The translations under genes were made by a program, and so were the position numbers. From positions 2,461,001-2,525,000 of the forward strand of contig NZ_CP011071.1 of NCBI RefSeq assembly GCF_000963865.1: 64,000 bases of DNA. Reading direction: 5' to 3'. Shown here in pieces: positions 15,491 to 24,649 of this stretch (positions are counted from its first letter, which is position 1; every line of letters begins with the position of its first letter). The notes under the pieces are model-generated. The model was given only the letters and a program-made list of their open reading frames with translations, did no database searches and was not told the origin of the DNA. The DNA is from Flagellimonas lutaonensis. GTDB taxonomy: Bacteria; Bacteroidota; Bacteroidia; Flavobacteriales; Flavobacteriaceae.

Positions 15491-16366
15491 ATGCAATTCC
15501 TGGCCAAAATATACAAAAGACAGCTTGTTTTTGCGGGGTTATTGATTCTTGTTGGTTCCTGTGGTTCTTTTTTGAGGGATAAGGAAGAAAACGAACCCCT
15601 AGCAAGGGTCGGGGAAGCATTTTTGTACCATGAAGACATTGCTCCTTTATTGGACAAAGGACTTTCACCACAAGATAGTGCCGCCTTTGTGGTCAACTAC
15701 ATCAATAAGTGGGCGGCCAAACAACTTTTAATGTCTAAGGCCAAAATCAACCTTCCTGAAGATCAATTGGCACTATTTGATAAATTGGTGGATGATTATC
15801 GCACAGATTTATACACCCGAGCCTATCTAAACCTGCTTGTCGAGCAGTCGAGCGATACGTTGATAAGCGATACAGAACTTAAAAATTTTTACGAAAATCA
15901 AAAGGAGAACTTTAGGTTGAATGAAAAATTGGTACAACTTCGATTTGTAATGCTTCCCAACCAGTTTTTGAACAAAGACGAGGTGGAGAAAAGGCTTAGA
16001 AATTTTACCAATGAAGACCAGATATATTTGGATTCAATTGCCGTACAGTTTAAAAAATTGCACCTTAACGATTCTGTATGGGTAGATGCCTCTAAGGTAA
16101 TTTGGCAAATAGCGCCCCTTAGTTCGGACAATCAGGATAGGTACTTAAAAAAATCACAATTTTTTGAACTACAGGATTCTTTAGGGGTATATTTGGGAAA
16201 GGTCACAAATGTTTTGGAAGAAAATGAAGTGGCTCCCCTATCATATATCACCCCAAACATCAAACAGATCATCCTAAACAGAAGAAGATTGGAGCAAATC
16301 AAAAAAATTGAAACCGAAATCATAGATGAAGCGATCAAAAAGAATGAATTTGAACTTTATAGATAA
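15491..16366 (+). CDS. Periplasmic SurA-like N-domain lipoprotein (peptidyl-prolyl isomerase family relative)
   Basis: 291 residues with a lipoprotein signal (GLLILVGSC). The body is helical and SurA-like: ARVGEAFLYHEDIAPLL resembles the start of SurA N domains, followed by the segment LSPQDSAAFVVNYINKWAAKQLL. No clear PPIC catalytic domain is seen, so it is more likely a chaperone than an isomerase. It overlaps the next gene, a two-parvulin SurA, by 23 bp, so both serve outer-membrane protein folding. Its box-to-ATG distance is 4 bp. Confidence 0.75.
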   Translation: MQFLAKIYKRQLVFAGLLILVGSCGSFLRDKEENEPLARVGEAFLYHEDIAPLLDKGLSPQDSAAFVVNYINKWAAKQLLMSKAKINLPEDQLALFDKLVDDYRTDLYTRAYLNLLVEQSSDTLISDTELKNFYENQKENFRLNEKLVQLRFVMLPNQFLNKDEVEKRLRNFTNEDQIYLDSIAVQFKKLHLNDSVWVDASKVIWQIAPLSSDNQDRYLKKSQFFELQDSLGVYLGKVTNVLEENEVAPLSYITPNIKQIILNRRRLEQIKKIETEIIDEAIKKNEFELYR

Positions 16367-17762
16367 GCACCGACTGTTGCCGTTTTTGGCGGTCGTTTTT
16401 GGCTTGTTGGCCACTCGGGCCCAAGACGCACCAGAGACACAGGTGACAAATGAATCCGATGGTTCGCGCACCAAGGTAAAGGTCGATGGCATTGCTGCGG
16501 TAGTGGGCGATTATGTGATCCTTGATTCCGATATCGAGAAAACATTGATCGATCTGCGCAGTCAAGGGGCCTCTACAGAAGATATTACCCATTGCCAACT
16601 GTTGGGCAAATTGATGGAAGATAGGCTTTATGCCCACCAAGCTGTACAAGACAGCCTTTTGGTATCAGACGACCAAGTGAACGCACAAAGCGATGCGCAG
16701 ATCAATGAACTGGTGTCGCGTATCGGCAGCATCGAAAAAATGCTGAAGTATTACAAAAAGCCCGATTTGGAATCGTTTCGCAAAGAGTTGTTTGAAATCA
16801 ATAAACTGCGAATGCTCTCTGAAAAAATGCAGAGCAAGATCGTTGAAGATATTGAGGTAACCCCCGAAGAGGTGAGGCAATTCTTTTTCAAGATTCCCGA
16901 AGACCAACGCCCCGTTTTTGGCGCCGAGCTTGAGATTGCCCAGATTGTGAAACAACCAAAGGCTTCTGAAGAAGAAAAGCAAAGGGTGATCGACCGGTTA
17001 AAGGGTATCAAGCAAGATATCGAGGAAAATGACGCCAGTTTTAATGTAAAGGCTATCTTGTACTCACAAGACCCCGGTTCGAAATCAAGGGGCGGCCTAT
17101 ATCCGGGCATGACCAAAGAGACCCCTTTTGTAAAAGAGTTCAAAGATGTGGCCTTTAGCCTACAAGAGGGCGAGATTTCAGAACCTTTCGAGACCATGTT
17201 TGGGTACCACATTATAAAGGTTGAAAAAATTAGGGGGCAAGAACGCGACGTTCGGCACATCTTGTTGATACCCGAAATTTCTGAGGAGGCCATCAAAGAT
17301 GCGGTCAAAGAGCTCGATACCATACGTCAGCATATTCTTGATGGCAAGTACACCTTTGCCGATGCCGCGCGTAACTTTTCTGATGAGAAGGAAACCAAGT
17401 TTGACGGAGGCCTCTTAAGGAACCCGATCAATTTCGATTCAAGGTTTGAACTCACAAAAATGGATCCCGCCCTTTACAACCAGGTCAGGGATTTGAAAGA
17501 TGGAGAAATATCGAAACCCATTCGTGAAGATGACCCTAGGGGAGGGCCTCCCAAATTCAAGATCATGAAAATCTCGAACCGCTACGATGAGCATGTGGCC
17601 GACTTTGCAAAAGACTATATAAAAATCCAAGAATTGGCCCTACGCGAAAAACAGCTGAAGGCCATAAAAAAATGGATGGCCGAGCACATTCAAGATACCT
17701 ACATACACGTAGATCCAGAAAACAAAGACTGCAATTTTGCCAACAACTGGTTAAAAGAATAA
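16344..17762 (+). CDS. surA: SurA-type periplasmic chaperone / peptidyl-prolyl isomerase
   Basis: 472 residues from ATG 16344 (an ATG at 16326 adds six residues). A signal peptide ends near ATRAQD, then an N-terminal SurA domain (about 45-170) with DGIAAVVGDYVILDSDIE. Two parvulin (PPIC) domains follow: one around AQIVKQPKASEEEKQ to FGYHIIKVEKI and another around VRHILLIPEISEEA. It helps outer-membrane beta-barrel precursors cross the periplasm. It overlaps the preceding SurA-like lipoprotein gene, and a MoxR ATPase gene follows after 3 bp. Confidence 0.9.
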   Translation: MNLNFIDKHRLLPFLAVVFGLLATRAQDAPETQVTNESDGSRTKVKVDGIAAVVGDYVILDSDIEKTLIDLRSQGASTEDITHCQLLGKLMEDRLYAHQAVQDSLLVSDDQVNAQSDAQINELVSRIGSIEKMLKYYKKPDLESFRKELFEINKLRMLSEKMQSKIVEDIEVTPEEVRQFFFKIPEDQRPVFGAELEIAQIVKQPKASEEEKQRVIDRLKGIKQDIEENDASFNVKAILYSQDPGSKSRGGLYPGMTKETPFVKEFKDVAFSLQEGEISEPFETMFGYHIIKVEKIRGQERDVRHILLIPEISEEAIKDAVKELDTIRQHILDGKYTFADAARNFSDEKETKFDGGLLRNPINFDSRFELTKMDPALYNQVRDLKDGEISKPIREDDPRGGPPKFKIMKISNRYDEHVADFAKDYIKIQELALREKQLKAIKKWMAEHIQDTYIHVDPENKDCNFANNWLKE

Positions 17763-17765
17763 TGC

Positions 17766-18719
17766 ATGTCTGATGTAGCTGCTATCAAAAACCTTGTTGA
17801 AAAACACAAGGCACTTAAAAACGAGATTGGTAAGGTAATAATTGGGCAAGATGAGGTCGTTGACCAAATCTTGCTGTCTATCTATACAGGCGGACATTCG
17901 TTGCTTATTGGGGTGCCCGGCTTGGCCAAGACCCTGATGGTCAATACTATTGCCCAGACCTTGGGGCTTGATTTTAAGCGCATACAGTTTACACCTGACT
18001 TAATGCCCAGTGATATTTTGGGTAGCGAAGTCCTTGACCAAGACCGTAATTTTAAATTCATAAAGGGCCCGATTTTCGCCAACATTATTCTGGCCGATGA
18101 AATCAACCGGACCCCTCCAAAAACACAGGCCGCATTGTTGGAGGCCATGCAAGAGCGTGCCGTGACCATTGCTGGACAGCGACATAAACTGGAATCGCCC
18201 TACTTCGTATTGGCGACCCAAAACCCCATTGAGCAAGAAGGCACCTATCCGTTGCCAGAGGCCCAGTTAGATCGCTTTATGTTTGCGATCAAATTGGGGT
18301 ATCCTTCTGTGGAAGAAGAGATCAACATTGTCAAGGCTACCACCTCAGACCGTTCGGTGGTGCTCAACACGCTCTTTAGTGCCGATGCCATCATAGATGT
18401 GCAACAACTGATACGACGTATACCGGTACCCGATAACGTGGTCGACTATACGGTCAAGCTCGTGAACAAAACACGCCCCACACTTGAGGGAGCTTCAGAC
18501 TTTGTAAAAAACTATATCGACTGGGGCGCAGGGCCCAGGGCTTCGCAGAATCTGGTCTTGGGGGCCAAGGCCCATGCAGCCGTTTCTGGTAAGTTCTCAC
18601 CAGACATCGAAGATGTAAAGGCTGTTTCGCCCGGTATATTGCGCCATAGAATTCTTAAAAACTATAAGGCCGAGGCAGAGGGCATCTCCATAGAAGAAAT
18701 CATAGAAAGTCTGTTATAA
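17766..18719 (+). CDS. MoxR-family AAA+ ATPase
   Basis: 317 residues with Walker A GVPGLAKT, Walker B IILADEINR, the sensor/arginine-finger region LPEAQLDRF and the DxxGNPIEQEG-like motif ATQNPIEQEGTYPLPEAQ. MoxR ATPases act as chaperones for metal insertion or surface-protein maturation, usually with a VWA-domain partner. No VWA gene is adjacent; instead it follows two SurA-type foldases with a 3-bp gap, pointing to a role in envelope protein maturation. Length is normal for the MRP subfamily. Confidence 0.92.
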   Translation: MSDVAAIKNLVEKHKALKNEIGKVIIGQDEVVDQILLSIYTGGHSLLIGVPGLAKTLMVNTIAQTLGLDFKRIQFTPDLMPSDILGSEVLDQDRNFKFIKGPIFANIILADEINRTPPKTQAALLEAMQERAVTIAGQRHKLESPYFVLATQNPIEQEGTYPLPEAQLDRFMFAIKLGYPSVEEEINIVKATTSDRSVVLNTLFSADAIIDVQQLIRRIPVPDNVVDYTVKLVNKTRPTLEGASDFVKNYIDWGAGPRASQNLVLGAKAHAAVSGKFSPDIEDVKAVSPGILRHRILKNYKAEAEGISIEEIIESLL

Positions 18720-18877
18720 AGTCTCATTTTTCAGCTTCAAAAAGTTTTAATGAGTTAAATAGCGGCGCCGTTTTTTGACAACTGTAAAAAAGCGCATTAA
18801 ACAGTACGGCTATAGTTTCAAAGCCCGTTTCTATTTTGTAATTTTATCGAATTGTAATCTAAAAATTCTATTGAAAA

Positions 18878-21148
18878 ATGGCATTTGACATTGACATGAT
18901 CAAAAACGTTTATTCTACCATGGGTGAAAGGGTAGAAATAGCGAGAAAGTTGGTGGGAAGACCCCTTACCTTGGCAGAAAAGATTTTGTATTCGCATTTA
19001 TGGGAAGGAAACCCCACAAAGGCTTTTACCAGGGGCAAGGATTATGTGGATTTTGCACCCGATCGTGTGGCGTGTCAAGATGCTACGGCCCAAATGGCCC
19101 TGCTTCAGTTTATGCATGCGGGCAAGCCCAAGGTCGCCGTTCCAACCACTGTCCACTGTGATCACTTGATTCAGGCAAAGGTTGGGGCCGAGGCCGATTT
19201 GAAGAGGGCCAATGAAACCAGTAACGAGGTCTTTGATTTTTTGGAGTCGGTCTCAAATAAATATGGAATCGGATTTTGGAAACCCGGTGCAGGTATTATC
19301 CACCAAGTGGTTTTAGAAAATTATGCGTTTCCGGGGGGAATGATGATCGGAACCGATTCGCACACGGTGAACGCTGGCGGATTGGGTATGGTGGCCATCG
19401 GTGTTGGTGGTGCCGATGCCGTGGATGTCATGGCCGGAATGCCATGGGAGCTCAAGTTTCCGAAATTGATCGGGGTGAAACTGACAGGAAAGCTATCAGG
19501 ATGGACTGCCCCCAAGGATGTCATCTTGAAAGTCGCCGATATTCTTACCGTAAAAGGTGGCACAGGAGCCATCATCGAATATTTTGGTGAAGGGGCCATC
19601 TCAATGTCTTGCACGGGTAAGGGCACCATTTGTAACATGGGTGCTGAAGTGGGGGCCACTACTTCAACCTTCGGATATGACGATTCTATGGACCGATACC
19701 TACGGGCCACCGATCGTGCCGATGTGGCCGATGCCGCCCGAGAGGTAAGAGAGCATTTGACCGCCGATCCCGAAGTGTATGAAAACCCAGAAAAATACTT
19801 TGACCAAGTCATTGAAATCGACTTGGATACCTTGGAGCCCCATTTGAACGGGCCGTTTACTCCAGATTTGGCTACCCCTATTTCTAAAATGGGAGAGGCC
19901 GCAAGAGAGAACGACTGGCCGCTGAATGTTGAATATGGGCTCATAGGTTCATGCACCAATTCATCATACGAAGATATTTCACGGGCTGCCTCCTTGGCCG
20001 AACAGGTTTCTGAGAAGAATCTGAAAACCAAATCGAATTTTACCATCACTCCCGGTTCAGAGCAGGTTCGCTATACCATCGAGCGCGACGGGTTTATAGA
20101 TACGTTCAACAAGATAGGGGCCACGGTATTTGCCAATGCCTGTGGGCCATGTATTGGTATGTGGGACCGATATGGTGATAAGGCGGCCAATGGGCCCCGA
20201 AACACCATCGTTCACTCGTTCAATAGAAACTTTGCCAAACGTGCCGATGGTAACCCGAACACCTTGGCCTTTGTGGGCTCTCCAGAGCTGGTCACGGCCA
20301 TTGCCATCGCCGGTAGGCTTGATTTCAACCCCATGACCGATAAATTGATCAATGAAGATGGGGAAGAGGTAATGTTAGATGAGCCAAGGGGCTACGAACT
20401 GCCGCCAAAGGGCTTCGCTGTTGAAGATGCCGGCTATATTGCACCCAAAGAAGACGGTAGCAGTGTAGAGGTCAAAGTAGCCAAAGATTCTGAGCGTTTG
20501 CAGTTGCTTGAACCGTTTGAGCCTATCAAACCCGAAGAATTAAAAGGCATGAAATTGTTGATCAAGGCGTATGGCAAATGTACCACTGACCATATTTCCA
20601 TGGCAGGGCCATGGCTTCGTTTCAGGGGGCACCTTGACAATATTTCGAACAATACCTTGATTGGTGCGGTCAATGCCTTTAACAAGAAAACCAATTTTGT
20701 AAAGAACCAGTTGACCGGTGAGTATGGTAGCGTGCCCGATACACAAAGGGCCTACAAGGCAAAAGGGATCAAGACCATAGTGGTGGGCGACCATAATTAT
20801 GGTGAGGGATCGTCCCGTGAGCATGCGGCCATGCAACCCAGACATTTGGGCGTGGCTGCTGTATTGGTCAAATCATTTGCCAGAATACATGAGACCAACC
20901 TTAAGAAACAGGGTATGTTGGCACTGACGTTTGCCGATGAAAGTGATTACGACAAAATTCAAGAAGACGATACCTTCAACTTTTTGGATATCGACTCATT
21001 TGCACCAGACAAGCCGTTGACCATAGAAGTGGTGCACGATGATGGAAGCAAAGATATTATCATGGCGAACCATTCATACAACGACACCCAAATCGCATGG
21101 TTCAAAGAAGGATCGGCGTTGAACTTGATCAAAAGGCAGAATGCGTAG
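18878..21148 (+). CDS. acnA: Aconitate hydratase, mitochondrial type
   Basis: 756 residues. The [4Fe-4S] ligands are visible: Cys in [13 protein letters not shown] and the pair in [13 protein letters not shown]. The C-terminal swivel domain contains [18 protein letters not shown], the substrate-binding segment. The length and the segment [12 protein letters not shown] resemble the mitochondrial ACO2 clade that Bacteroidota use, rather than E. coli AcnA or AcnB. It isomerises citrate to isocitrate in the TCA cycle. The gene stands alone after a 158-bp gap with a weak promoter-like TATTTTGT. Confidence 0.96.
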   Translation: MAFDIDMIKNVYSTMGERVEIARKLVGRPLTLAEKILYSHLWEGNPTKAFTRGKDYVDFAPDRVACQDATAQMALLQFMHAGKPKVAVPTTVHCDHLIQAKVGAEADLKRANETSNEVFDFLESVSNKYGIGFWKPGAGIIHQVVLENYAFPGGMMIGTDSHTVNAGGLGMVAIGVGGADAVDVMAGMPWELKFPKLIGVKLTGKLSGWTAPKDVILKVADILTVKGGTGAIIEYFGEGAISMSCTGKGTICNMGAEVGATTSTFGYDDSMDRYLRATDRADVADAAREVREHLTADPEVYENPEKYFDQVIEIDLDTLEPHLNGPFTPDLATPISKMGEAARENDWPLNVEYGLIGSCTNSSYEDISRAASLAEQVSEKNLKTKSNFTITPGSEQVRYTIERDGFIDTFNKIGATVFANACGPCIGMWDRYGDKAANGPRNTIVHSFNRNFAKRADGNPNTLAFVGSPELVTAIAIAGRLDFNPMTDKLINEDGEEVMLDEPRGYELPPKGFAVEDAGYIAPKEDGSSVEVKVAKDSERLQLLEPFEPIKPEELKGMKLLIKAYGKCTTDHISMAGPWLRFRGHLDNISNNTLIGAVNAFNKKTNFVKNQLTGEYGSVPDTQRAYKAKGIKTIVVGDHNYGEGSSREHAAMQPRHLGVAAVLVKSFARIHETNLKKQGMLALTFADESDYDKIQEDDTFNFLDIDSFAPDKPLTIEVVHDDGSKDIIMANHSYNDTQIAWFKEGSALNLIKRQNA

Positions 21149-21168
21149 TGCATTCAAAATATTGAATT

Positions 21169-21304
21169 AAGGGGTTGTCCAAAATAAGTCAGTTATTATC
21201 GCTTTGTGGCCGAAAGGTGTCACTATTTCTTGGGCCAACACAGGTTATCGTAACAATTTGCTTCCCATAGAAGCCATTAAAGGACTTTTTTTGGACAATC
21301 CCTT
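21169..21304. mobile_element. MITE-like element with terminal inverted repeats
   Basis: A 136-bp non-coding segment with 16-bp terminal inverted repeats: left 21169-21184 (AAGGGGTTGTCCAAAA) and right 21289-21304, whose complement differs by one base. GGGGTTGTCCAAAA resembles the end of several IS families, so this may be a non-autonomous derivative or the collapsed ends of a lost IS. No transposase frame lies inside and no convincing target duplication is visible. It fills the gap between aconitase and the thioredoxin-like gene. Confidence 0.6.
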
Positions 21305-21325
21305 TCATTTTGAAAATGTGAGTGC

Positions 21326-21886
21326 ATGAAATTCAAAAAAAAGACCTTTCTCAACCTTCTGCTCATACTTTTTGTTGTATCATTCTTTGTTACGCCCTTA
21401 GGGCATTATTCAAAAATTTGGCTGAACAGGATCTTTGCCACATCACCCAAAATAATTGAAAAGGCTGAAAGGAAGCAGATAACCGACTACGATTGGAAGC
21501 TGAAAGATGCGGATTGGAACTTCTTCAATTTTGAAAAGTCAAAGGGTCGTGTGATTTTCATCAATCTATGGGCATCTTGGCGGTTGCCTTCTGAAGCAGA
21601 ATTGGCCAGCGTGCAAAAGCTGTATGATGCGTACCGGGGAAAGCTTGATTTCTACATAATCACCAATGAAGAAAGGGCCCCGGTCGAAGAATTCATGCAA
21701 AAGCAGGGGTTTACCTTTCCGGTCACTTATTTGATAATTGGTGAAAAGACACCAATAGATGTTGAAGAGGTACCTTCTTCATACATAATCGACAAGAACG
21801 GTTACATTGTGATCCATGAAAACGAAATTGCCGATTGGGACTCAAGCGTGGTTCACAATCTTTTGGAAGAACTCTTGGAAGAGTAG
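21326..21886 (+). CDS. TlpA-like thioredoxin-fold protein without cysteines
   Basis: 186 residues: an N-terminal membrane anchor (about 7-25), then a thioredoxin-fold domain with VIFINLWASW, the usual segment before the CxxC. Here the redox motif reads R-L-P-S instead of C-x-x-C, and the protein contains no Cys at all. The cis-Pro region (VEEVPSSYIIDKNG) is conserved, so the fold is intact. It cannot catalyse thiol-disulfide exchange, and a binding or scaffold role is more likely. Its 3' end overlaps crtZ on the other strand by 34 bp. The MITE-like element lies directly upstream. Confidence 0.85.
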   Translation: MKFKKKTFLNLLLILFVVSFFVTPLGHYSKIWLNRIFATSPKIIEKAERKQITDYDWKLKDADWNFFNFEKSKGRVIFINLWASWRLPSEAELASVQKLYDAYRGKLDFYIITNEERAPVEEFMQKQGFTFPVTYLIIGEKTPIDVEEVPSSYIIDKNGYIVIHENEIADWDSSVVHNLLEELLEE

Positions 21887-22335
21887 TTCTTTTTAAAATA
21901 CTTGAAAGGCACTACCAGCATACCGAAGCACTCACCGTCTTCTTTGCCCAAATGTTTGTGGTGCATTTTATGGGCCCTGCGTACACCGCGCGCATACCAA
22001 TTGTTGGCATTTCTGAATATCTTGAACCGCTGGTGTATAAAAATATCGTGTACCGTGAAATAGGCGATGCCATAGGCCAAAATTCCAAAGCCAAGCGGCC
22101 AGCCATACCAGAATTCGGTCTGGGCACCAAGATAGAAGCAGACCATGCTCACCACTGCATAGAATAGAAAAAAGGCATCGTTCCGTTCAAACCATGAATC
22201 GTGGTCTTTTTTATGGTGATCTTTGTGCAGGCTCCATAAAAAACCATGCATAATGTATTTGTGGGTAAACCATGCCATGAACTCCATAAAAGAGAAAGTT
22301 GCCAGAAAAATAACTATCCAAATCAGTGTTTTCAT
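21853..22335 (-). CDS. crtZ: Beta-carotene 3-hydroxylase CrtZ
   Basis: 160 residues of the fatty-acid-hydroxylase superfamily with several membrane segments. Four His motifs are present: HKYIMHG, HKDHH, HDIFIHQRF and HKMHHKH, which hold the di-iron centre. CrtZ adds hydroxyl groups to the beta-ionone rings of carotenoids, giving zeaxanthin. It is the last gene of the reverse carotenoid operon (crtI, crtB, crtZ), 2 bp after crtB, and converges on the thioredoxin-like gene. No lycopene cyclase gene follows it in this window. Confidence 0.93.
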   Translation of the reverse strand: MKTLIWIVIFLATFSFMEFMAWFTHKYIMHGFLWSLHKDHHKKDHDSWFERNDAFFLFYAVVSMVCFYLGAQTEFWYGWPLGFGILAYGIAYFTVHDIFIHQRFKIFRNANNWYARGVRRAHKMHHKHLGKEDGECFGMLVVPFKYFKKNYSSKSSSKRL

Positions 22336-22337
22336 GC

Positions 22338-23177
22338 TTATACCAAATTCAATTTATAACTGACATATGATGTAGCCAATAGCCCAAATTTTTGATAATT
22401 GGGCACCCGAATTCGGGTGTTTTTTATTTCCAAAGGAGGTGTTTTCACCAACTTGTCCAATAGTTTGCTGTAATATTTGTATGCCGTGTACACCCCAAAT
22501 TTAGAGTCGTTCGGTAATTTGGCAATACCGGCGTGCCCCTTTTTGAAGTCATCACGTATTTCCTCGACAATACGGTTTTTTGAAACTTCATCCAACTTGG
22601 CCAGGTCGATGTGTGGGAAGTAGGTTCTGTTCAGATCTTCAAAATCTGCTTTTAGGTCGCGCAAAAAATTTACCTTTTGAAAGGCAGAGCCCAAAGCCAT
22701 GGCAGACTCTTTCAATTCACCATACCTTTCTTTATCGCCCTTTACAAATACGCAAAGACACATGAGGCCGACCACATCTGCCGAACCATAGATGTATTCT
22801 CTGTACTCATTCTCGGTGGCATACTCTTTTTTGGTCAAATCCATCCGCATACTGCGCATAAAGGCATCTACCAAATGTCGCGGAATACCATATTGGTGGT
22901 AGGTATGTTGAAAGGCGTTGAGTATTGGGTTTAGGCTGATTTTTTGGGAAAGTGCCTTATCGAGGTCCTCTTCAAAATGGTTCAGCAGTTCTTTCTTGTC
23001 ATAGTCATGAAAGCTATCGACAATTTCATCGGCAAATCTGACAAAGCCGTAAATATTATAAATGTGCGATCTAATGTTGGGGCCCAACATTTTGGTTGCC
23101 AGCGAAAACGATGTGCTATACGATTTTGTGACCGTTTTACTGCATTGGTATGAGACCTTGTCAAAAATTGCCTTCAT
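22338..23177 (-). CDS. crtB: Phytoene synthase CrtB
   Basis: 279 residues of the squalene/phytoene synthase fold. The two Asp-rich motifs are visible as RFADEIVDSFHD and NFLRDLKADFEDLNRTYFP. It condenses two geranylgeranyl diphosphate molecules to phytoene, the first step of the carotenoid pathway. It sits 3 bp after crtI and 2 bp before crtZ in the same operon. The length is normal. Confidence 0.95.
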   Translation of the reverse strand: MKAIFDKVSYQCSKTVTKSYSTSFSLATKMLGPNIRSHIYNIYGFVRFADEIVDSFHDYDKKELLNHFEEDLDKALSQKISLNPILNAFQHTYHQYGIPRHLVDAFMRSMRMDLTKKEYATENEYREYIYGSADVVGLMCLCVFVKGDKERYGELKESAMALGSAFQKVNFLRDLKADFEDLNRTYFPHIDLAKLDEVSKNRIVEEIRDDFKKGHAGIAKLPNDSKFGVYTAYKYYSKLLDKLVKTPPLEIKNTRIRVPNYQKFGLLATSYVSYKLNLV

Positions 23178-23180
23178 GTA

Positions 23181-24638
23181 TTAACTGTATTGTTTGGTAA
23201 TGAGATTTGAAACCAATTTTCCCGATATCAGAGCTGGTGGTACGCCGGGCCCCGGAACGGTCAATTGACCTGTAAAAAACAGATTCTTGACCTTCTTACT
23301 TTTTAAGGGAGGTCTAAGAAAGGCGGTCTGCCGCAGTGTATTCGCCATTCCGTAGGCATTGCCCTTGTAAGAATTATAGTCTTTGATAAAGTCTTTTACG
23401 CAAAAGCTCTCCTTAAATATAATATTATTCTTGATTTCTTGCTCGGTGCGTTTTTCAAACCTGTCGATGATGATGTCGAAATATTGGTCACGTAGGGTTT
23501 CGGTATCTTCAAGTCCGGGAGCAATGGGTATCAAGAAAAATCCAGTCTCGCATCCTTTTGGAGCCATACTGTCATCTGTCACCGATGGAAAATTGGCATA
23601 GAACAAGGGCTCTGTTGGCCATTGTGGCCGGTCATAGATTTCTTTTGCATGTTCGTCAAAATCGGTGTCGAAGAATAGGTTGTGGTGGCCTATTCCACGT
23701 AGTTTTTTGTCGAAGCCCACATAGAACAACAGGCTTGAGGGGGCAAAGGTCTTTTTTTGCCAATACGTTTCTGAGAATTGCCGGTACCGAGAATCGAGTA
23801 GGGTTTCGGTATGGCTATAGTCTGCACCACTGATTGCCATATCACATGCAATATCTTTTCCATTTGCCGTAACAGAGATTACTTTGCCATTCTCTACATT
23901 GATTTTATCAACCGGGCTGTTCGTTTCGATGCCAACACCCAGTTCATGCGCCAAAGCGGTCATTGCCTTTACGATTTCGTACATTCCGCCCTTGGGGTGC
24001 CACGTGCCCAAGCCAAAATCGGCATAGTTCATAAAACTGTAAAACGATGGGGTCTTACTGGGTTTAGCGCCCAAAAAAAGCACAGGAAATTCCAGTATTG
24101 AAATCAATTTTGGGTCGCTTACCCTTTTTCTGACTTCTTGACTAATGTTTTTAAAGAATTGATCAACCCGCATAATGGTTTCAGGGGTCACCAGTTCAAA
24201 GGGCGATTGCCCCGGCCTTAGCACAATATCGTTGATGGCGATTTGGTAATTTTTTTTGGCCTTGGCCATAAATTTTTTGAGCTCATTGCTGCTACCGACT
24301 TCCAACCTTTCAAACTCTTCACAAATTTTATCCAAGCTATCGCCAATGGTTACTTGGTCATCTGAAAAAAATACTTTGTAGGCCGGATCGAGTTTGTCAA
24401 GCTGGTAATAGTCTGAAGCCTTCTTGTCGAAATCGTTGAAAAAGTTTTCAAAAATATCTGGCATCCAGTACCAACTAGGGCCCATGTCAAAGGTGAAACC
24501 GTCTTTTTTGAACTGTCTGGCCCTACCGCCGACCGTCGCATTTTTTTCTAAAATGGTGACGTCAAAGTTGTTTTTGGCCAAATAGCAGGCACATGACAAT
24601 GATGAGAACCCTGAACCGATAACAACAGCTTTTTTCAT
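23181..24638 (-). CDS. crtI: Phytoene desaturase CrtI
   Basis: 485 residues of the FAD-dependent carotenoid desaturase family. The N-terminal dinucleotide fold reads VIGSGFSSLSCACYLAKN and the C-terminal signature reads GQLTVPGPGVPPALISG. CrtI converts phytoene stepwise to lycopene. It is the first biosynthetic gene after the MerR/B12 regulator, separated by 11 bp, so it is probably transcribed with that gene. Confidence 0.95.
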   Translation of the reverse strand: MKKAVVIGSGFSSLSCACYLAKNNFDVTILEKNATVGGRARQFKKDGFTFDMGPSWYWMPDIFENFFNDFDKKASDYYQLDKLDPAYKVFFSDDQVTIGDSLDKICEEFERLEVGSSNELKKFMAKAKKNYQIAINDIVLRPGQSPFELVTPETIMRVDQFFKNISQEVRKRVSDPKLISILEFPVLFLGAKPSKTPSFYSFMNYADFGLGTWHPKGGMYEIVKAMTALAHELGVGIETNSPVDKINVENGKVISVTANGKDIACDMAISGADYSHTETLLDSRYRQFSETYWQKKTFAPSSLLFYVGFDKKLRGIGHHNLFFDTDFDEHAKEIYDRPQWPTEPLFYANFPSVTDDSMAPKGCETGFFLIPIAPGLEDTETLRDQYFDIIIDRFEKRTEQEIKNNIIFKESFCVKDFIKDYNSYKGNAYGMANTLRQTAFLRPPLKSKKVKNLFFTGQLTVPGPGVPPALISGKLVSNLITKQYS

Positions 24639-24649
24639 TTGTTGGGATT

